The notes under the pieces were generated by a model. It was given only the letters and a program-made list of their open reading frames with translations, was not told where the DNA came from and searched no databases. This document shows, piece by piece, positions 8,820 through 18,312 of a stretch of 64,000 nt of DNA (position 1 is its first letter; each line of letters starts with the position of its first letter). The stretch comes from an uncultured Flavobacteriaceae bacterium. GTDB lineage: Bacteria; Bacteroidota; Bacteroidia; Flavobacteriales; Flavobacteriaceae. The stretch covers positions 1 through 64,000 of the forward strand of contig CAJWAA010000009.1 in NCBI GenBank assembly GCA_913020295.1. The letters run 5' to 3'. A program made the position numbers and the translations under genes.

Positions 8820-10085
8820 ATGAAACTTGGATTTATATTTACACTATTAATATCATTTTTTATGTTAATTTCTTGCCAAAAAGAACGATTAATTGACAAT
8901 AATTATAAAACGGTCGATCTGAATGAAAATAATAATGGAAACCATGATTTAACAAATAACCAAGGAGTTGGAGCCCCGTGTGAGAACGGATATGCAGGTA
9001 AATATCCTTGCAAAGGTCTCGATCTATTAGCACACATCAACCTTTCTACATTTGAAAGTTATTCGGGTAACGATTCTTGGGGTTGGACTGATCCCGATAC
9101 TCAAAAAGAATATGTACTTATGGGTTTAGATGATGGTACGGCATTTGTAGACATAAGTGAGGCTATGGATCCCATTTTGTTAGGGAAATTGCCCACCACA
9201 ACAGAGAAAAGTGTTTGGAGAGATATCAAGGTATATAAAAATCATGCCTACATAGTGAGTGAGGCAACGGACCACGGCATCCAAGTTTTTGACCTCACCC
9301 GGTTAAGGGGGGCAAAACCTAAACAAAATTTTACCCCAGACAGGATATTACAAACCGTTCCTACTGCACATAATATGGTTATCAACCCAGAAAGTGGTTA
9401 CGGATATGTTGTTGGAACCAATAGAAACGATGAATATTCTGGAGGGGTACATTTCCTAGATCTCAATGAACCCAATAGTAACCGATTTGTCGGCGGATAT
9501 GGTGAAGCAGGATATAGCCACGACGCCCAAGTTGTCAAATACAATGGACCTGACCAGAACTACACGGGTAAGGAAATTTTCTTGGGATCCAATGAAACTA
9601 AATTGGTCATTGTTGATGTTTCAGATAAAGAGAACCCAAAGAAAATTGCTGAACAAAGCTACCCAAACGTTTTCTATACCCATCAAGGCTGGTTTACTGA
9701 AGATCAAAAGTACTTCATCCTGGGCGATGAATTGGACGAGTCAAGAATCGGTGGTAAAACCAGAACATTGGTTTTTGATCTCACTGATCTGGACAAGCCT
9801 CAGCTTTTTCATACTTATTTTGGCCCAACTGATGCCATAGACCACAACGGATATGTAAAAGGAGATGAATTTTATCTGGCCAATTACACTGCTGGCATTA
9901 GGTTAATATCTATAAATGACCTTAAAAATAAAAACATGAATGAAATAGGTTTCTTTGATACCTTTCCCGAGCACAATTCCACCACTTATAATGGCGTTTG
10001 GAATGTGTATCCTTTTTTTGATAGTGGAGTGATCGCAATCAGTGACTACGATAGGGGGCTATTCCTCGTCAAAAAATCAAAGTAA
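8820..10085 (+). CDS. LVIVD-repeat, choice-of-anchor-B type lipoprotein
   Basis: 421 aa surface or periplasmic lipoprotein: signal peptide with lipobox LISC at residues 16-19, then a short Asn-rich linker (about 28-50). The body has repeated units of the LVIVD type, for example GTAFVDISEAMDP, GIQVFDLTRLRG, GVHFLDLNEPNSN and KLVIVDVSDKENPK, which normally fold as a beta-propeller. The function of this family is not established. The GTG start of the next gene lies 2 bp after its stop, so both are probably one transcript. Confidence 0.82.
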   Translation: MKLGFIFTLLISFFMLISCQKERLIDNNYKTVDLNENNNGNHDLTNNQGVGAPCENGYAGKYPCKGLDLLAHINLSTFESYSGNDSWGWTDPDTQKEYVLMGLDDGTAFVDISEAMDPILLGKLPTTTEKSVWRDIKVYKNHAYIVSEATDHGIQVFDLTRLRGAKPKQNFTPDRILQTVPTAHNMVINPESGYGYVVGTNRNDEYSGGVHFLDLNEPNSNRFVGGYGEAGYSHDAQVVKYNGPDQNYTGKEIFLGSNETKLVIVDVSDKENPKKIAEQSYPNVFYTHQGWFTEDQKYFILGDELDESRIGGKTRTLVFDLTDLDKPQLFHTYFGPTDAIDHNGYVKGDEFYLANYTAGIRLISINDLKNKNMNEIGFFDTFPEHNSTTYNGVWNVYPFFDSGVIAISDYDRGLFLVKKSK

Positions 10086-10087
10086 AA

Positions 10088-11428
10088 GTGTACAAAAAAC
10101 TCCTACCTGTTTTTTCAATATTACTTTTTTGGTCATGTTTACCCGATCGTATTTTCAATACTACTCCGTCAATTCTATTTTCTGGAATCCTGACAGAGGT
10201 TAGACTTTTGGGGGGAAGTGATGAAGAAGTGGCAAGGGAAATGATAGAACTTCGAGAAGGAGGATTTGCTATGGTGGGGAGTACCAATAGTATCGATGGG
10301 GATTTTATTGACCGCTCTTCCAATGATTGGGATTTATTCTTAATAAAAATGGATGAGCAAGGGGAGGTGACTTGGAAAAAAACATACGGAGGTAGCGCTG
10401 ATGATTTTGGCTTTTCCTTGCTAGAAACACCGGAAGAAGGATTTGTTCTAATGGGTTACAGCAATAGTCAGGATGGGGATGTTCCTCCTACTATGGGATA
10501 CCACGACAATTGGATCATCAAAGTAGATGCGTCAGGAAGGGTAATATGGAAAAAATCCATGGGATATTCGGGTCACGACCACGCTTATAATGTAATTCCA
10601 ACTTCAGACGGAGGGTATTTTTTGAATGGGTTTTTGGATGTAACCGCTTCCAATGGAAAGGGAAATTCTGGTAAATTTTACCAACCCAACCGTCACGGAG
10701 TGGGGGAATTTTGGTGTCATAAAATTGATGCCGATGGAAATATACAGTGGCAAAGATATTTTGGAGGTAACAATAATGATCGGTCCTATGATGCGATTCA
10801 AACTCGGCAAGGTAATTTTTTGGTAGTGGGTACCTCAGAAAGTGAAGATGTAGATGTAAAAAATCCAAAGGGGGGTTATGATGTTTGGGTGGTTATGGTC
10901 TCTCCCTCAGGAGACTTAATTTGGGAGAATTCGTATGGAGGGAGTTTGGTTGACGAGGCATCAAAAGTAATAGAGGACTCTTATGGAAATTTTAGAATCA
11001 TTGGCAATACTCATAGCAAAGACATGGATGTAACCAACGCAAAAGGCTCATCGGACGTATGGCAAATCACGATTGATAAATCTGGAAAATTGATCAATAG
11101 TTATAATTTTGGAGGAAGCGACTTTGACCGAGGCACTGCTATCAGTGAAGGACAATGGGGCGAATTATTCATAACAGGTTATTCCCGGAGTATTAATGGG
11201 GATATGATCAGTAATCAGGGAGAAAACGATATTTTTTTGATTTATTCGCCCGACCCCAGTAGCAATTTTAAAACTATTAGTGTGGGAGGAGAGGGACAAG
11301 ACTTTGCTTATGATATTTTAATACAAAGCGACGGCGGGGTAACTGTTGTTGGCGAATCCTTCAGCAAAAATAAGCGCTTCCAAAATAATAAGGGAAAAAG
11401 CGACATTCTTGTTGTCAGATGGCACTAA
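10088..11428 (+). CDS. Lipoprotein with seven propeller-like repeats, GTG start
   Basis: 446 aa, unknown function. A GTG at 10088 is chosen because it alone gives a signal peptide with a lipobox-like WSC (Cys at residue 17); no ATG is close. About seven repeats of 50-65 residues follow, each opening with a GG-D phrase (LLGGSDEEVA, YGGSADDFG, MGYSGHDHA, FGGNNNDRS, YGGSLVDEA, FGGSDFDRG, VGGEGQDFA). Each unit runs through a DGG-hGhSxSxDGD segment to an aromatic/Lys-Asp-Gly-Trp end. Seven units suggest a seven-bladed beta-propeller. It probably shares a transcript with the LVIVD lipoprotein before it. Confidence 0.78.
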   Translation: MYKKLLPVFSILLFWSCLPDRIFNTTPSILFSGILTEVRLLGGSDEEVAREMIELREGGFAMVGSTNSIDGDFIDRSSNDWDLFLIKMDEQGEVTWKKTYGGSADDFGFSLLETPEEGFVLMGYSNSQDGDVPPTMGYHDNWIIKVDASGRVIWKKSMGYSGHDHAYNVIPTSDGGYFLNGFLDVTASNGKGNSGKFYQPNRHGVGEFWCHKIDADGNIQWQRYFGGNNNDRSYDAIQTRQGNFLVVGTSESEDVDVKNPKGGYDVWVVMVSPSGDLIWENSYGGSLVDEASKVIEDSYGNFRIIGNTHSKDMDVTNAKGSSDVWQITIDKSGKLINSYNFGGSDFDRGTAISEGQWGELFITGYSRSINGDMISNQGENDIFLIYSPDPSSNFKTISVGGEGQDFAYDILIQSDGGVTVVGESFSKNKRFQNNKGKSDILVVRWH

Positions 11429-11491
11429 GTATAATCGATTGTGTAATAGTCAGAATTGATTGCAAAAGCCGCTTCTTTAAGGGAAATACGC

Positions 11492-11499
11492 TATATTTG
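11492..11499 (+). promoter_or_regulatory. Possible -7 box of the suf operon promoter
   Basis: TATATTTG matches TAnnTTTG, 24 bp before the sufA ATG, in the only non-coding gap (95 bp) ahead of the operon. A good -33 TTG at 17-23 bp was not found. No IscR-like operator was recognised. Confidence 0.4.
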
Positions 11500-11523
11500 C
11501 ATTGATTAAATAACTATCAAAGT

Positions 11524-11853
11524 ATGATTAAGGTCTCAACCAACGCACAAAAAAAAGTGTCGCAATTGATGTGTGAGGAGGGATTCAACCCTGACCAAGA
11601 TTTCGTCCGAGTAGGGGTAAAAAGTGGGGGTTGCTCAGGCTTATCATATGATTTAAGTTTTGACCGATCTCAAACCAGCGAGGATCGGCTATTTGAAGAT
11701 AATAAGATAAAGATTTTGGTCGATAAAAAAAGCTTATTATACCTTTTGGGAACCACATTAGATTACTCTGGAGGATTGAATGGTAAAGGATTTATTTTTA
11801 ACAACCCTAATGCAGAGCGAACTTGCGGATGTGGGGAAAGTTTTTCATTGTAA
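11524..11853 (+). CDS. sufA: A-type iron-sulfur carrier (SufA/IscA family)
   Basis: 109 aa cytoplasmic carrier thought to pass Fe-S clusters from the SufBCD scaffold to target proteins. The three invariant cysteines are present: C37 in [10 protein letters not shown] and C101/C103 in [10 protein letters not shown] at the C-terminus. Length is normal for the HesB/IscA fold. It is the first gene of an eight-gene suf operon with tiny gaps; sufB follows after 11 bp. Confidence 0.92.
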   Translation: MIKVSTNAQKKVSQLMCEEGFNPDQDFVRVGVKSGGCSGLSYDLSFDRSQTSEDRLFEDNKIKILVDKKSLLYLLGTTLDYSGGLNGKGFIFNNPNAERTCGCGESFSL

Positions 11854-11864
11854 CAAACCAAAAT

Positions 11865-13310
11865 ATGGCCTATACTGAAGAGGAATTAAAAAAGGAATTG
11901 GAAACCAAAGAATACGAATACGGTTTTTACACAGATATTGATTCAGAGACTTTTCCTGTTGGCTTAAATGAAGAAGTTGTACTTCGAATCTCTCAAAAAA
12001 AGAAGGAGCCTGAATGGATGACACAATGGCGGTTGAAAGCCTATCAAGCCTGGAAAGAGATGGATGAACCCGATTGGGCCAATGTACAATATTCCAAACC
12101 GGATTATCAGGCTATCTCTTATTACTCTGCCCCTAAGAAAAAAGACCAATACAAAAGCTTAGATGAGGTAGATCCCGAATTACTCAAAACTTTTGATAAA
12201 CTTGGTATTTCAATTGATGAGCAAAAGAAACTAACCGGAGTAGCCGTGGACATTGTTATGGACTCTGTTTCCGTCGCTACAACATTTAAGGATACCTTAG
12301 CTAAAAAAGGTATTATTTTCTGCTCCATTTCAGAAGCCATTCAAGAACATCCCGATTTGGTAAAAAAATATATTGGCACTGTAGTCCCAATTCAGGACAA
12401 TTATTTTTCGGCTCTCAATTCTGCGGTATTTTCGGACGGTTCTTTTTGTTATATCCCCAAGGGAGTTCGCTGTCCTATGGAACTTTCCACGTATTTCAGG
12501 ATCAATCAAGCGGGAACAGGTCAGTTTGAACGAACCCTTGTAATTGCTGACCAATCGAGTTATGTGAGTTATTTGGAAGGTTGTACAGCTCCCTCACGAG
12601 ACGAAAACCAGTTGCATGCTGCAGTAGTTGAACTTGTCGCTTTGGACGATGCCGAAATCAAATACTCTACCGTTCAAAACTGGTTTCCCGGAGACAAAAA
12701 TGGTAAAGGAGGCGTATACAATTTCGTGACTAAAAGAGGAATTTGCCATAAAAATTCCAAAATATCATGGACTCAAGTAGAGACGGGTTCTGCAGTTACT
12801 TGGAAATATCCCTCTTGTATCCTTAAAGGTGATAATTCTATAGGGGAATTTTATTCCATTGCATTGACCAATAATTATCAGCAAGCTGATACTGGAACCA
12901 AGATGATTCATTTGGGTAAAAACACTAAAAGTACTATTATTTCCAAGGGGATTTCTGCGGGCAAGTCACAGAATAGTTACCGTGGTCTGGTACAAGTACT
13001 CCCAAGAGCAACAAACGCCAGAAACTTTTCTCAATGCGATTCTTTATTAATGGGAAACCAATGTGGGGCCCATACCTTCCCATACATTGAGGCCAAAAAT
13101 AAAACGGCCCAAATCGAACATGAGGCCACTACCAGTAAGATTGGTGAGGATCAAATATTTTACTGCAACCAAAGGGGGATTGATCCTGAAAAAGCCATTG
13201 CGTTGGTCGTTAATGGTTTTAGTAAAGAAGTACTCAACAAGCTCCCTATGGAATTTGCAGTTGAAGCACAAAAATTATTAGAAATCTCACTTGAGGGATC
13301 TGTAGGATAA
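11865..13310 (+). CDS. sufB: Fe-S cluster assembly protein SufB
   Basis: 481 aa core scaffold of the SufBC2D complex, on which Fe-S clusters are built. Family signatures include [20 protein letters not shown], the C-terminal stretch [17 protein letters not shown] and [18 protein letters not shown]. The start is the ATG at 11865 ([10 protein letters not shown]); an in-frame ATG at 11823 lies inside sufA and would add residues unlike the family. It is followed after 9 bp by sufC. Confidence 0.95.
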   Translation: MAYTEEELKKELETKEYEYGFYTDIDSETFPVGLNEEVVLRISQKKKEPEWMTQWRLKAYQAWKEMDEPDWANVQYSKPDYQAISYYSAPKKKDQYKSLDEVDPELLKTFDKLGISIDEQKKLTGVAVDIVMDSVSVATTFKDTLAKKGIIFCSISEAIQEHPDLVKKYIGTVVPIQDNYFSALNSAVFSDGSFCYIPKGVRCPMELSTYFRINQAGTGQFERTLVIADQSSYVSYLEGCTAPSRDENQLHAAVVELVALDDAEIKYSTVQNWFPGDKNGKGGVYNFVTKRGICHKNSKISWTQVETGSAVTWKYPSCILKGDNSIGEFYSIALTNNYQQADTGTKMIHLGKNTKSTIISKGISAGKSQNSYRGLVQVLPRATNARNFSQCDSLLMGNQCGAHTFPYIEAKNKTAQIEHEATTSKIGEDQIFYCNQRGIDPEKAIALVVNGFSKEVLNKLPMEFAVEAQKLLEISLEGSVG

Positions 13311-13319
13311 AAAATAATT

Positions 13320-14066
13320 ATGTTAACGATAGAAAATCTTCATGCTCAAGTAGAGAACAAACAAATCCTCAACGGTATCGACTTGGATGTCAAAGCTGGA
13401 GAAGTACATGCCATAATGGGACCAAATGGGTCGGGAAAAAGTACCCTATCTTCTGTCATTGCTGGTCATCAAGATTATGAAGTCAATCATGGAACTATGC
13501 TATTGGAAGGGGAAGATTTGGTGGATTTGTCACCCGAAGAACGAGCACACAAAGGCATCTTCCTCTCTTTTCAATACCCTGTTGAAATTCCTGGAGTAAG
13601 CGTCACCAATTTCATTAAAACCGCTATCAATGCTTCTCGAAAGGCAAAAGGGCTAGAGGATATGCCTGCTAATGTAATGTTAAAAAAAATTAGGGAAAAA
13701 TCCTCTCTATTAGAAATTGATTCTCGTTTTCTTTCACGCTCTCTCAATGAAGGTTTTTCTGGTGGAGAAAAAAAACGTAATGAAATATTCCAAATGGCTA
13801 TGATGGAACCCAAACTTTCCATTCTCGATGAAACTGATTCGGGTTTGGATATAGATGCACTTAAGATTGTGGCCAATGGGGTCAATAGATTGAGATCCAA
13901 AGACAATGCTACCATTGTAATAACTCATTACCAAAGATTGTTGGAATACATTGTTCCTGATTTTGTCCACGTACTTTTAGACGGTAAAATTGTCAAATCT
14001 GGAACCAAGGACTTAGCCGTAGAATTGGAGGAGAAAGGATACGACTGGATCAAGGAAATGGCTTAA
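13320..14066 (+). CDS. sufC: Fe-S assembly ATPase SufC
   Basis: 248 aa ABC-type ATPase that powers the SufBCD scaffold. Walker A GPNGSGKST (residues 34-42), the SufC-type signature FSGGEKKRNE (about 147-156), Walker B plus catalytic Glu in LSILDETDSGLDIDAL (about 166-181) and the switch His in VITHYQRLLEY (about 200-210) are all intact. Gaps to sufB (9 bp) and sufD (5 bp) place it inside one transcript. Confidence 0.96.
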   Translation: MLTIENLHAQVENKQILNGIDLDVKAGEVHAIMGPNGSGKSTLSSVIAGHQDYEVNHGTMLLEGEDLVDLSPEERAHKGIFLSFQYPVEIPGVSVTNFIKTAINASRKAKGLEDMPANVMLKKIREKSSLLEIDSRFLSRSLNEGFSGGEKKRNEIFQMAMMEPKLSILDETDSGLDIDALKIVANGVNRLRSKDNATIVITHYQRLLEYIVPDFVHVLLDGKIVKSGTKDLAVELEEKGYDWIKEMA

Positions 14067-14071
14067 ATTTT

Positions 14072-15388
14072 ATGGATTTTAAAGAAAAATTATTGGCTTC
14101 CCATTTGGCATTTGAAGAAAGGATAGACCATTCCGATCCTGTTCATCAAATGCGATTAGATGCTCTTGAAATTTTTGAGAAAAAGGGATTCCCTTCCCGA
14201 AGTGATGAAGCTTGGAAATTTACTTCACTTGGTGCTACAATACGTCAAGATTATGCCCTATTCCCAGAGGCTGAAACCACAATTCAACTCAAAAAAGTAA
14301 AAAAGTATTTCTTATATGAAATTGACACCTACAAAGTGGTTTTTATCGATGGCGTTTACAGTCCTTTTCTATCAGACACCACCCACGACGGTTTGGATGT
14401 TTGTCTTATGTCTGCGGCATTATCCAAGGCAAAATATCGTAGTTTAATTGATACTTATTTCGATAAAATTACCAATAAAGAAGACAGTCTCACAGCCCTC
14501 AACACCTCCTACACACTAGAGGGAGCCTATGTTTACATTCCCAAAAGTGTAGTAGCAGAAAAACCTATTGAGATCATTCACTTTTCTTCTGGTCAGGAAA
14601 AAGCATTGTGGTTGCAACCCAGAAATTTGATAGTAGTTGAACAAAATGCGCAAGTTCAAATTCTCGAGCGACACCAAAGTCTCAAAGAACACGATGTAGT
14701 CACCAATTCTGTTACTGAAATTTATACCCATCAAGATGCATTTGTAGATTATTACAAAATTCAAAATGACCTGAGTACTGCTTCACTTATAGACAACACC
14801 TATATTTCCCAAGAAAAAAACAGTAATGCAAGGGTGCATACCTTCTCGTTAGGTGGAAAATTAATTCGGAATAATTTGAATTTTTACCTTAGAGGGCAAC
14901 ACAGTAATTCAACTCTTAAAGGTATTACCCTACTCAAGAATCAGCAACATGTAGACCATTACACTTTGGTAGATCATGTCTCTCCCAATTGCGAAAGTCA
15001 CCAAGATTATAAGGGAGTTTTTTCAGAAGGTTCCAAAGGCGTATTTAATGGTAAAATCCATGTAGACCAGCTGGCACAAAAGACCAATGCATTCCAACAA
15101 AACAATAATATATTACTCGACGATAAAGCTATGGTTAACACCAAACCACAATTAGAAATTTTTGCCGATGATGTCAAATGTTCCCATGGTTGTACTGTTG
15201 GTCAATTAGACGAAAACGTTCTCTTCTACCTGATGTCAAGGGGTATCCCCAAAAAAGAGGCTAAAGCATTGATGACCTATGCTTTTGCAAACAACGTTTT
15301 GGAAAGTGTTGAGCTACCCATTTTGAAAAAGCGTATTAACAAATTGATTGCCCAAAAATTGGGAGTCAATCTTGGATTTGATTTATAG
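14072..15388 (+). CDS. sufD: Fe-S cluster assembly protein SufD
   Basis: 438 aa partner of SufB in the SufBC2D scaffold. The N-terminal region has the typical GFPSRSDEAWKFTSL (about residues 35-50). The C-terminal beta-helix contains NCESHQDYKGVF and VKCSHGCTVGQLDENVLFYL, ending in the SufBD consensus RGIPKKEAKALMTYAFA. The Cys and His of CSHGC, important in scaffold function in studied homologues, are present. It ends 3 bp before sufS. Confidence 0.95.
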   Translation: MDFKEKLLASHLAFEERIDHSDPVHQMRLDALEIFEKKGFPSRSDEAWKFTSLGATIRQDYALFPEAETTIQLKKVKKYFLYEIDTYKVVFIDGVYSPFLSDTTHDGLDVCLMSAALSKAKYRSLIDTYFDKITNKEDSLTALNTSYTLEGAYVYIPKSVVAEKPIEIIHFSSGQEKALWLQPRNLIVVEQNAQVQILERHQSLKEHDVVTNSVTEIYTHQDAFVDYYKIQNDLSTASLIDNTYISQEKNSNARVHTFSLGGKLIRNNLNFYLRGQHSNSTLKGITLLKNQQHVDHYTLVDHVSPNCESHQDYKGVFSEGSKGVFNGKIHVDQLAQKTNAFQQNNNILLDDKAMVNTKPQLEIFADDVKCSHGCTVGQLDENVLFYLMSRGIPKKEAKALMTYAFANNVLESVELPILKKRINKLIAQKLGVNLGFDL

Positions 15389-15391
15389 CCC

Positions 15392-16603
15392 ATGGATGTT
15401 CAAAAAATCCGTAAAGATTTTCCCATTTTAAATCGGGAAGTAAACGGGAAACCTTTGGTTTATTTTGACAACGCCGCTACCTCCCAAACCCCAGTTAAAG
15501 TTATTGACACTATTTCTGATTACTACAAAAATTATAATGCAAATATCCATCGTGGGGTACATGCCTTAAGTCAGGAGGCTACAGATCTTTATGAAGCTGC
15601 AAGGCGTAAAATTCAAAAACATTTCAATGCTAGTCAGCCTCATGAAATCATTTTTACCTCCGGTACAACTCACAGTATAAATATTGTAAGTAGTGGATAT
15701 GGTCAATTATTGGCGCAGGGAGACGAACTCATCGTTTCTGCTTTGGAGCACCATTCAAATATTGTCCCATGGCAAATGCTTTGCGAAAAAACTGGAGCAG
15801 TACTAAAAGTCATTCCCATCGACCAAGACGGGGTTTTGATTATGGACGAGTACAAAAAACTACTCTCCGACAAAACAAAGTTGGTCTTCGTCAATCACGT
15901 CTCAAATGCTCTGGGAACGGTCAATCCAATAGTAGAAATTATCACCAAGGCACATGCTTTCGGGGCTGAAGTTTTGATCGATGGTGCACAAGCTTCTCCT
16001 CACATCCAAGCCGATTTTCAGGCTTTGGATGTAGACTACTACGTTACTTCTGCGCACAAACTATGCGGTCCTACAGGAATCGGGATCCTATACGGAAAAG
16101 AATCTGCCTTAAGGCGTTTACCTCCCTACCAAGGTGGAGGCGAAATGATTGCAGAGGTAACTTTTGAGAAAACCACCTATGCCGATTTACCCCACAAGTT
16201 TGAAGCTGGCACGCCCAATATTGCTGGAGGAATCGCTTTTGGTGCCGCTCTGGACTACATCAATGCTATTGGGATGCAGCAGATAGCCGCTTATGAGGAA
16301 GAACTCTTGCAATATGCCACAGAAAAGCTAAGTAAATTTCCAGGATTAAAAATTTATGGTACAGCTACAAAAAAAACAGCAGTCATTTCTTTCAATGTGC
16401 AAGGCATTCACCCCTACGACATTGGTAGTATTTTGGACAAGCTTGGCATTGCTGTAAGAACTGGACACCACTGTGCACAGCCTATTATGGACTTTTATAA
16501 AATCCCTGGAACGGTTAGGGTTTCCTTTTCTTTTTATAATACTTTCGAAGAGATTGACACAATGTTAGAAGCACTCAAAAAGGCTATCTCGATGTTACAA
16601 TAA
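15392..16603 (+). CDS. sufS: Cysteine desulfurase SufS
   Basis: 403 aa PLP enzyme (type II cysteine desulfurase) that takes sulfur from cysteine as a persulfide and hands it to SufE. The PLP-binding lysine is K223 in VTSAHKLCGPTGIG, and the persulfide-forming cysteine is C361 in RTGHHCAQP. The N-terminus matches SufS (YFDNAATSQTP at about 24-34). SufE follows 16 bp later, so the sulfur donor pair is encoded together. Confidence 0.96.
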   Translation: MDVQKIRKDFPILNREVNGKPLVYFDNAATSQTPVKVIDTISDYYKNYNANIHRGVHALSQEATDLYEAARRKIQKHFNASQPHEIIFTSGTTHSINIVSSGYGQLLAQGDELIVSALEHHSNIVPWQMLCEKTGAVLKVIPIDQDGVLIMDEYKKLLSDKTKLVFVNHVSNALGTVNPIVEIITKAHAFGAEVLIDGAQASPHIQADFQALDVDYYVTSAHKLCGPTGIGILYGKESALRRLPPYQGGGEMIAEVTFEKTTYADLPHKFEAGTPNIAGGIAFGAALDYINAIGMQQIAAYEEELLQYATEKLSKFPGLKIYGTATKKTAVISFNVQGIHPYDIGSILDKLGIAVRTGHHCAQPIMDFYKIPGTVRVSFSFYNTFEEIDTMLEALKKAISMLQ

Positions 16604-16619
16604 ATCATTAATTTTGGGT

Positions 16620-17045
16620 ATGGAAACTATAGAAGCCGCTCAGGATGAAATTGTAGAGGAGTTTTCAATGTTTGAAGACTGGATGCAACGCTATGAATAT
16701 ATGATAGAATTGGGAAAATCACTTCCTTTGATAGACCCACAATTCAAGATAGATGATTTCATCATTAAGGGATGCCAGAGTAAAGTCTGGGTTCATGCCG
16801 ATTTAGTTGATGATAAATTGATTTTTACGGCCGACAGCGACGCCATCATTACCAAGGGTATTATTGCCATTTTGATACGTGTATTTTCTAATCAACATCC
16901 CGATGCCATACTCGAGGCAAATACAGAATTTATTGACAAAATTGGCTTAAAGGAACATTTATCCCCGACCCGTGCCAATGGTTTGGTCTCTATGATTAAA
17001 CAACTGAAAATGTATGCCATTGCCTTTAAAACCCAATTGAACTGA
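16620..17045 (+). CDS. sufE: Sulfur acceptor SufE
   Basis: 141 aa cytoplasmic protein that stimulates SufS and carries persulfide sulfur to SufB. The active cysteine is C52 in FIIKGCQSKVW, in the standard SufE context. ATG at 16620 is preferred over an in-frame TTG two codons earlier (16614). The stop is followed by only 2 bp before the DUF59 gene. Length is normal for SufE. Confidence 0.94.
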   Translation: METIEAAQDEIVEEFSMFEDWMQRYEYMIELGKSLPLIDPQFKIDDFIIKGCQSKVWVHADLVDDKLIFTADSDAIITKGIIAILIRVFSNQHPDAILEANTEFIDKIGLKEHLSPTRANGLVSMIKQLKMYAIAFKTQLN

Positions 17046-17047
17046 TC

Positions 17048-17374
17048 ATGTCAGAGGAAATTATTGAAACGGCTGAATTAGGTGACAAAATTGTCGGAGT
17101 ACTCAAAACTATCTATGACCCCGAAATCCCGGTGGATATTTACGAGCTGGGATTGATCTATGACGTTTTTGTAAATGAAGATGCTGATGTTAAAATACTG
17201 ATGACCCTAACGACTCCCAACTGTCCGGTAGCGGAAACACTCCCACGTGAAGTGGAAGAAAAAGTAAAATCCTTGGACGAAGTCAAGGATGCAGAGGTGG
17301 AAATTACCTTCGACCCCCCTTGGTCTCAAGACCTGATGAGTGAAGAGGCCAAATTAGAATTAGGAATGTTATAA
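17048..17374 (+). CDS. DUF59/MIP18-family Fe-S maturation protein (SufT-like)
   Basis: 108 aa protein of the MIP18/PaaD/SufT family, which helps mature Fe-S proteins. Diagnostic segments are YDPEIPVDIYELGLIYDV (about residues 22-39), the TTPNCPVAETLP loop (about 57-68) with its conserved Cys, and FDPPWSQDLMSEEAK near the C-terminus. Its place after sufE is standard in Bacteroidota suf operons. The exact client proteins are unknown. The next gene begins directly after its stop. Confidence 0.9.
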   Translation: MSEEIIETAELGDKIVGVLKTIYDPEIPVDIYELGLIYDVFVNEDADVKILMTLTTPNCPVAETLPREVEEKVKSLDEVKDAEVEITFDPPWSQDLMSEEAKLELGML

Positions 17375-17884
17375 ATGGCAGATACCATTGTTAATCGTGT
17401 GGCAGCAAGTGACTTGATCACCTTCGATCTTGAAAAACTTTATAAAATCGGGACCCGACAGACCATTGATTTATCCCAATGGTTAGACCAAGGTCTACTT
17501 CTCAAAGAAAAGGAATTTAGAGCCCAACTCAAGGCCTATGACTGGAGTATCTACAAAGACCAATTTATCGCCTTAAACTGTTCTACAGAAGCCATTTTAC
17601 CCACATGGGCTCCCCTATTGATTACCACTTACCTAAAGCCTCATGCCCGTAAGGTAGTGCTGGGGAATTTAAAAGACTTAGAATTACAGCTGTTTCTTGA
17701 AGAAATTCAACTTTTGGATTTATCTCCATTAAAAGACAAACCAGTCATCATCAAAGGTTGTAGTGAAAAAATGGTCCCTCAGGATGCCTACATTCAATTA
17801 ATTGCGAAACTTCAGCCCGTTGTTAAAAGTCTTTTTTACGGTGAAGCATGTTCCACGGTCCCCTTATACAAAAAGAAGAAATAG
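17375..17884 (+). CDS. DUF2480-family protein, last gene of the suf operon
   Basis: 169 aa cytoplasmic protein of unknown function. Its sequence (for example TRQTIDLSQWLDQGLLLKEK) and place directly after sufE-DUF59 mark it as the DUF2480 family linked to suf operons of Bacteroidota. Cysteines in ALNCSTEA, IKGCSEKM and GEACSTVPLY are spaced through the second part and could bind metal or a cluster (inference). The ATG abuts the preceding stop, so translation is likely coupled. Confidence 0.82.
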   Translation: MADTIVNRVAASDLITFDLEKLYKIGTRQTIDLSQWLDQGLLLKEKEFRAQLKAYDWSIYKDQFIALNCSTEAILPTWAPLLITTYLKPHARKVVLGNLKDLELQLFLEEIQLLDLSPLKDKPVIIKGCSEKMVPQDAYIQLIAKLQPVVKSLFYGEACSTVPLYKKKK

Positions 17885-18312
17885 TTCCCTTGCAGGGGTA
17901 AATACAAATTTTAAATAACATTCTTTTAAGATTAATTTTCCCCCACAAATGAGGGGTTTGAATCACGAAAACAATTTAAGTATCAATACTTAGTTATACA
18001 GTGATATCATTTACTTTTATTGAATTAGGCTCTCTTTTCCGTTGAGCTATTAGATTACTCTTGAATTTAAACTCTCTATAAGTAAGTATAAAGGTTTTTT
18101 AATTTAATCCTATTTCAGCCATACGTAACTTTACAAACTCAATCAGTGAGGTTTTTTTACTGGATTGTGGCGTTCATAATAATATGCCATAAGGTCCGAC
18201 AATAGCCTGTGCTCCATTTAATCTATTACATTTTGATAATTTAAGTTACGCTTGTTACATTTTTTTTAAATGCTTATTTTGTATCAATTACATTTGAGGT
18301 AAGCAGTTTCAT
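17885..18312 (+). other. 428 bp gap after the suf operon, no gene seen
   Basis: No convincing gene. CCCT-TGC-AGGG (17887-17897) and CCCC...GGGG (17941-17956) can form small hairpins but lack a good T-run, so a terminator is not certain. On the minus strand at about 18120-18240 short open bits in different frames look faintly coding, but I could not match a family. A D-arm-like string at 18030-18049 is not a full tRNA. Confidence 0.5.

Noticed and set aside
11823-11864. A longer SufB beginning inside sufA.
   Set aside because: The extra residues come from the sufA coding end and do not resemble SufB; the ATG at 11865 fits.
17941-17956. CCCC...GGGG hairpin after the suf operon.
   Set aside because: Short stem and no T-run after it; cannot be called a terminator.
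18021-18056. Minus-strand TAGCTCAACGG...GAGAGCC, similar to a tRNA D-arm.
   Set aside because: No matching acceptor stem, anticodon arm or T-arm can be built around it.
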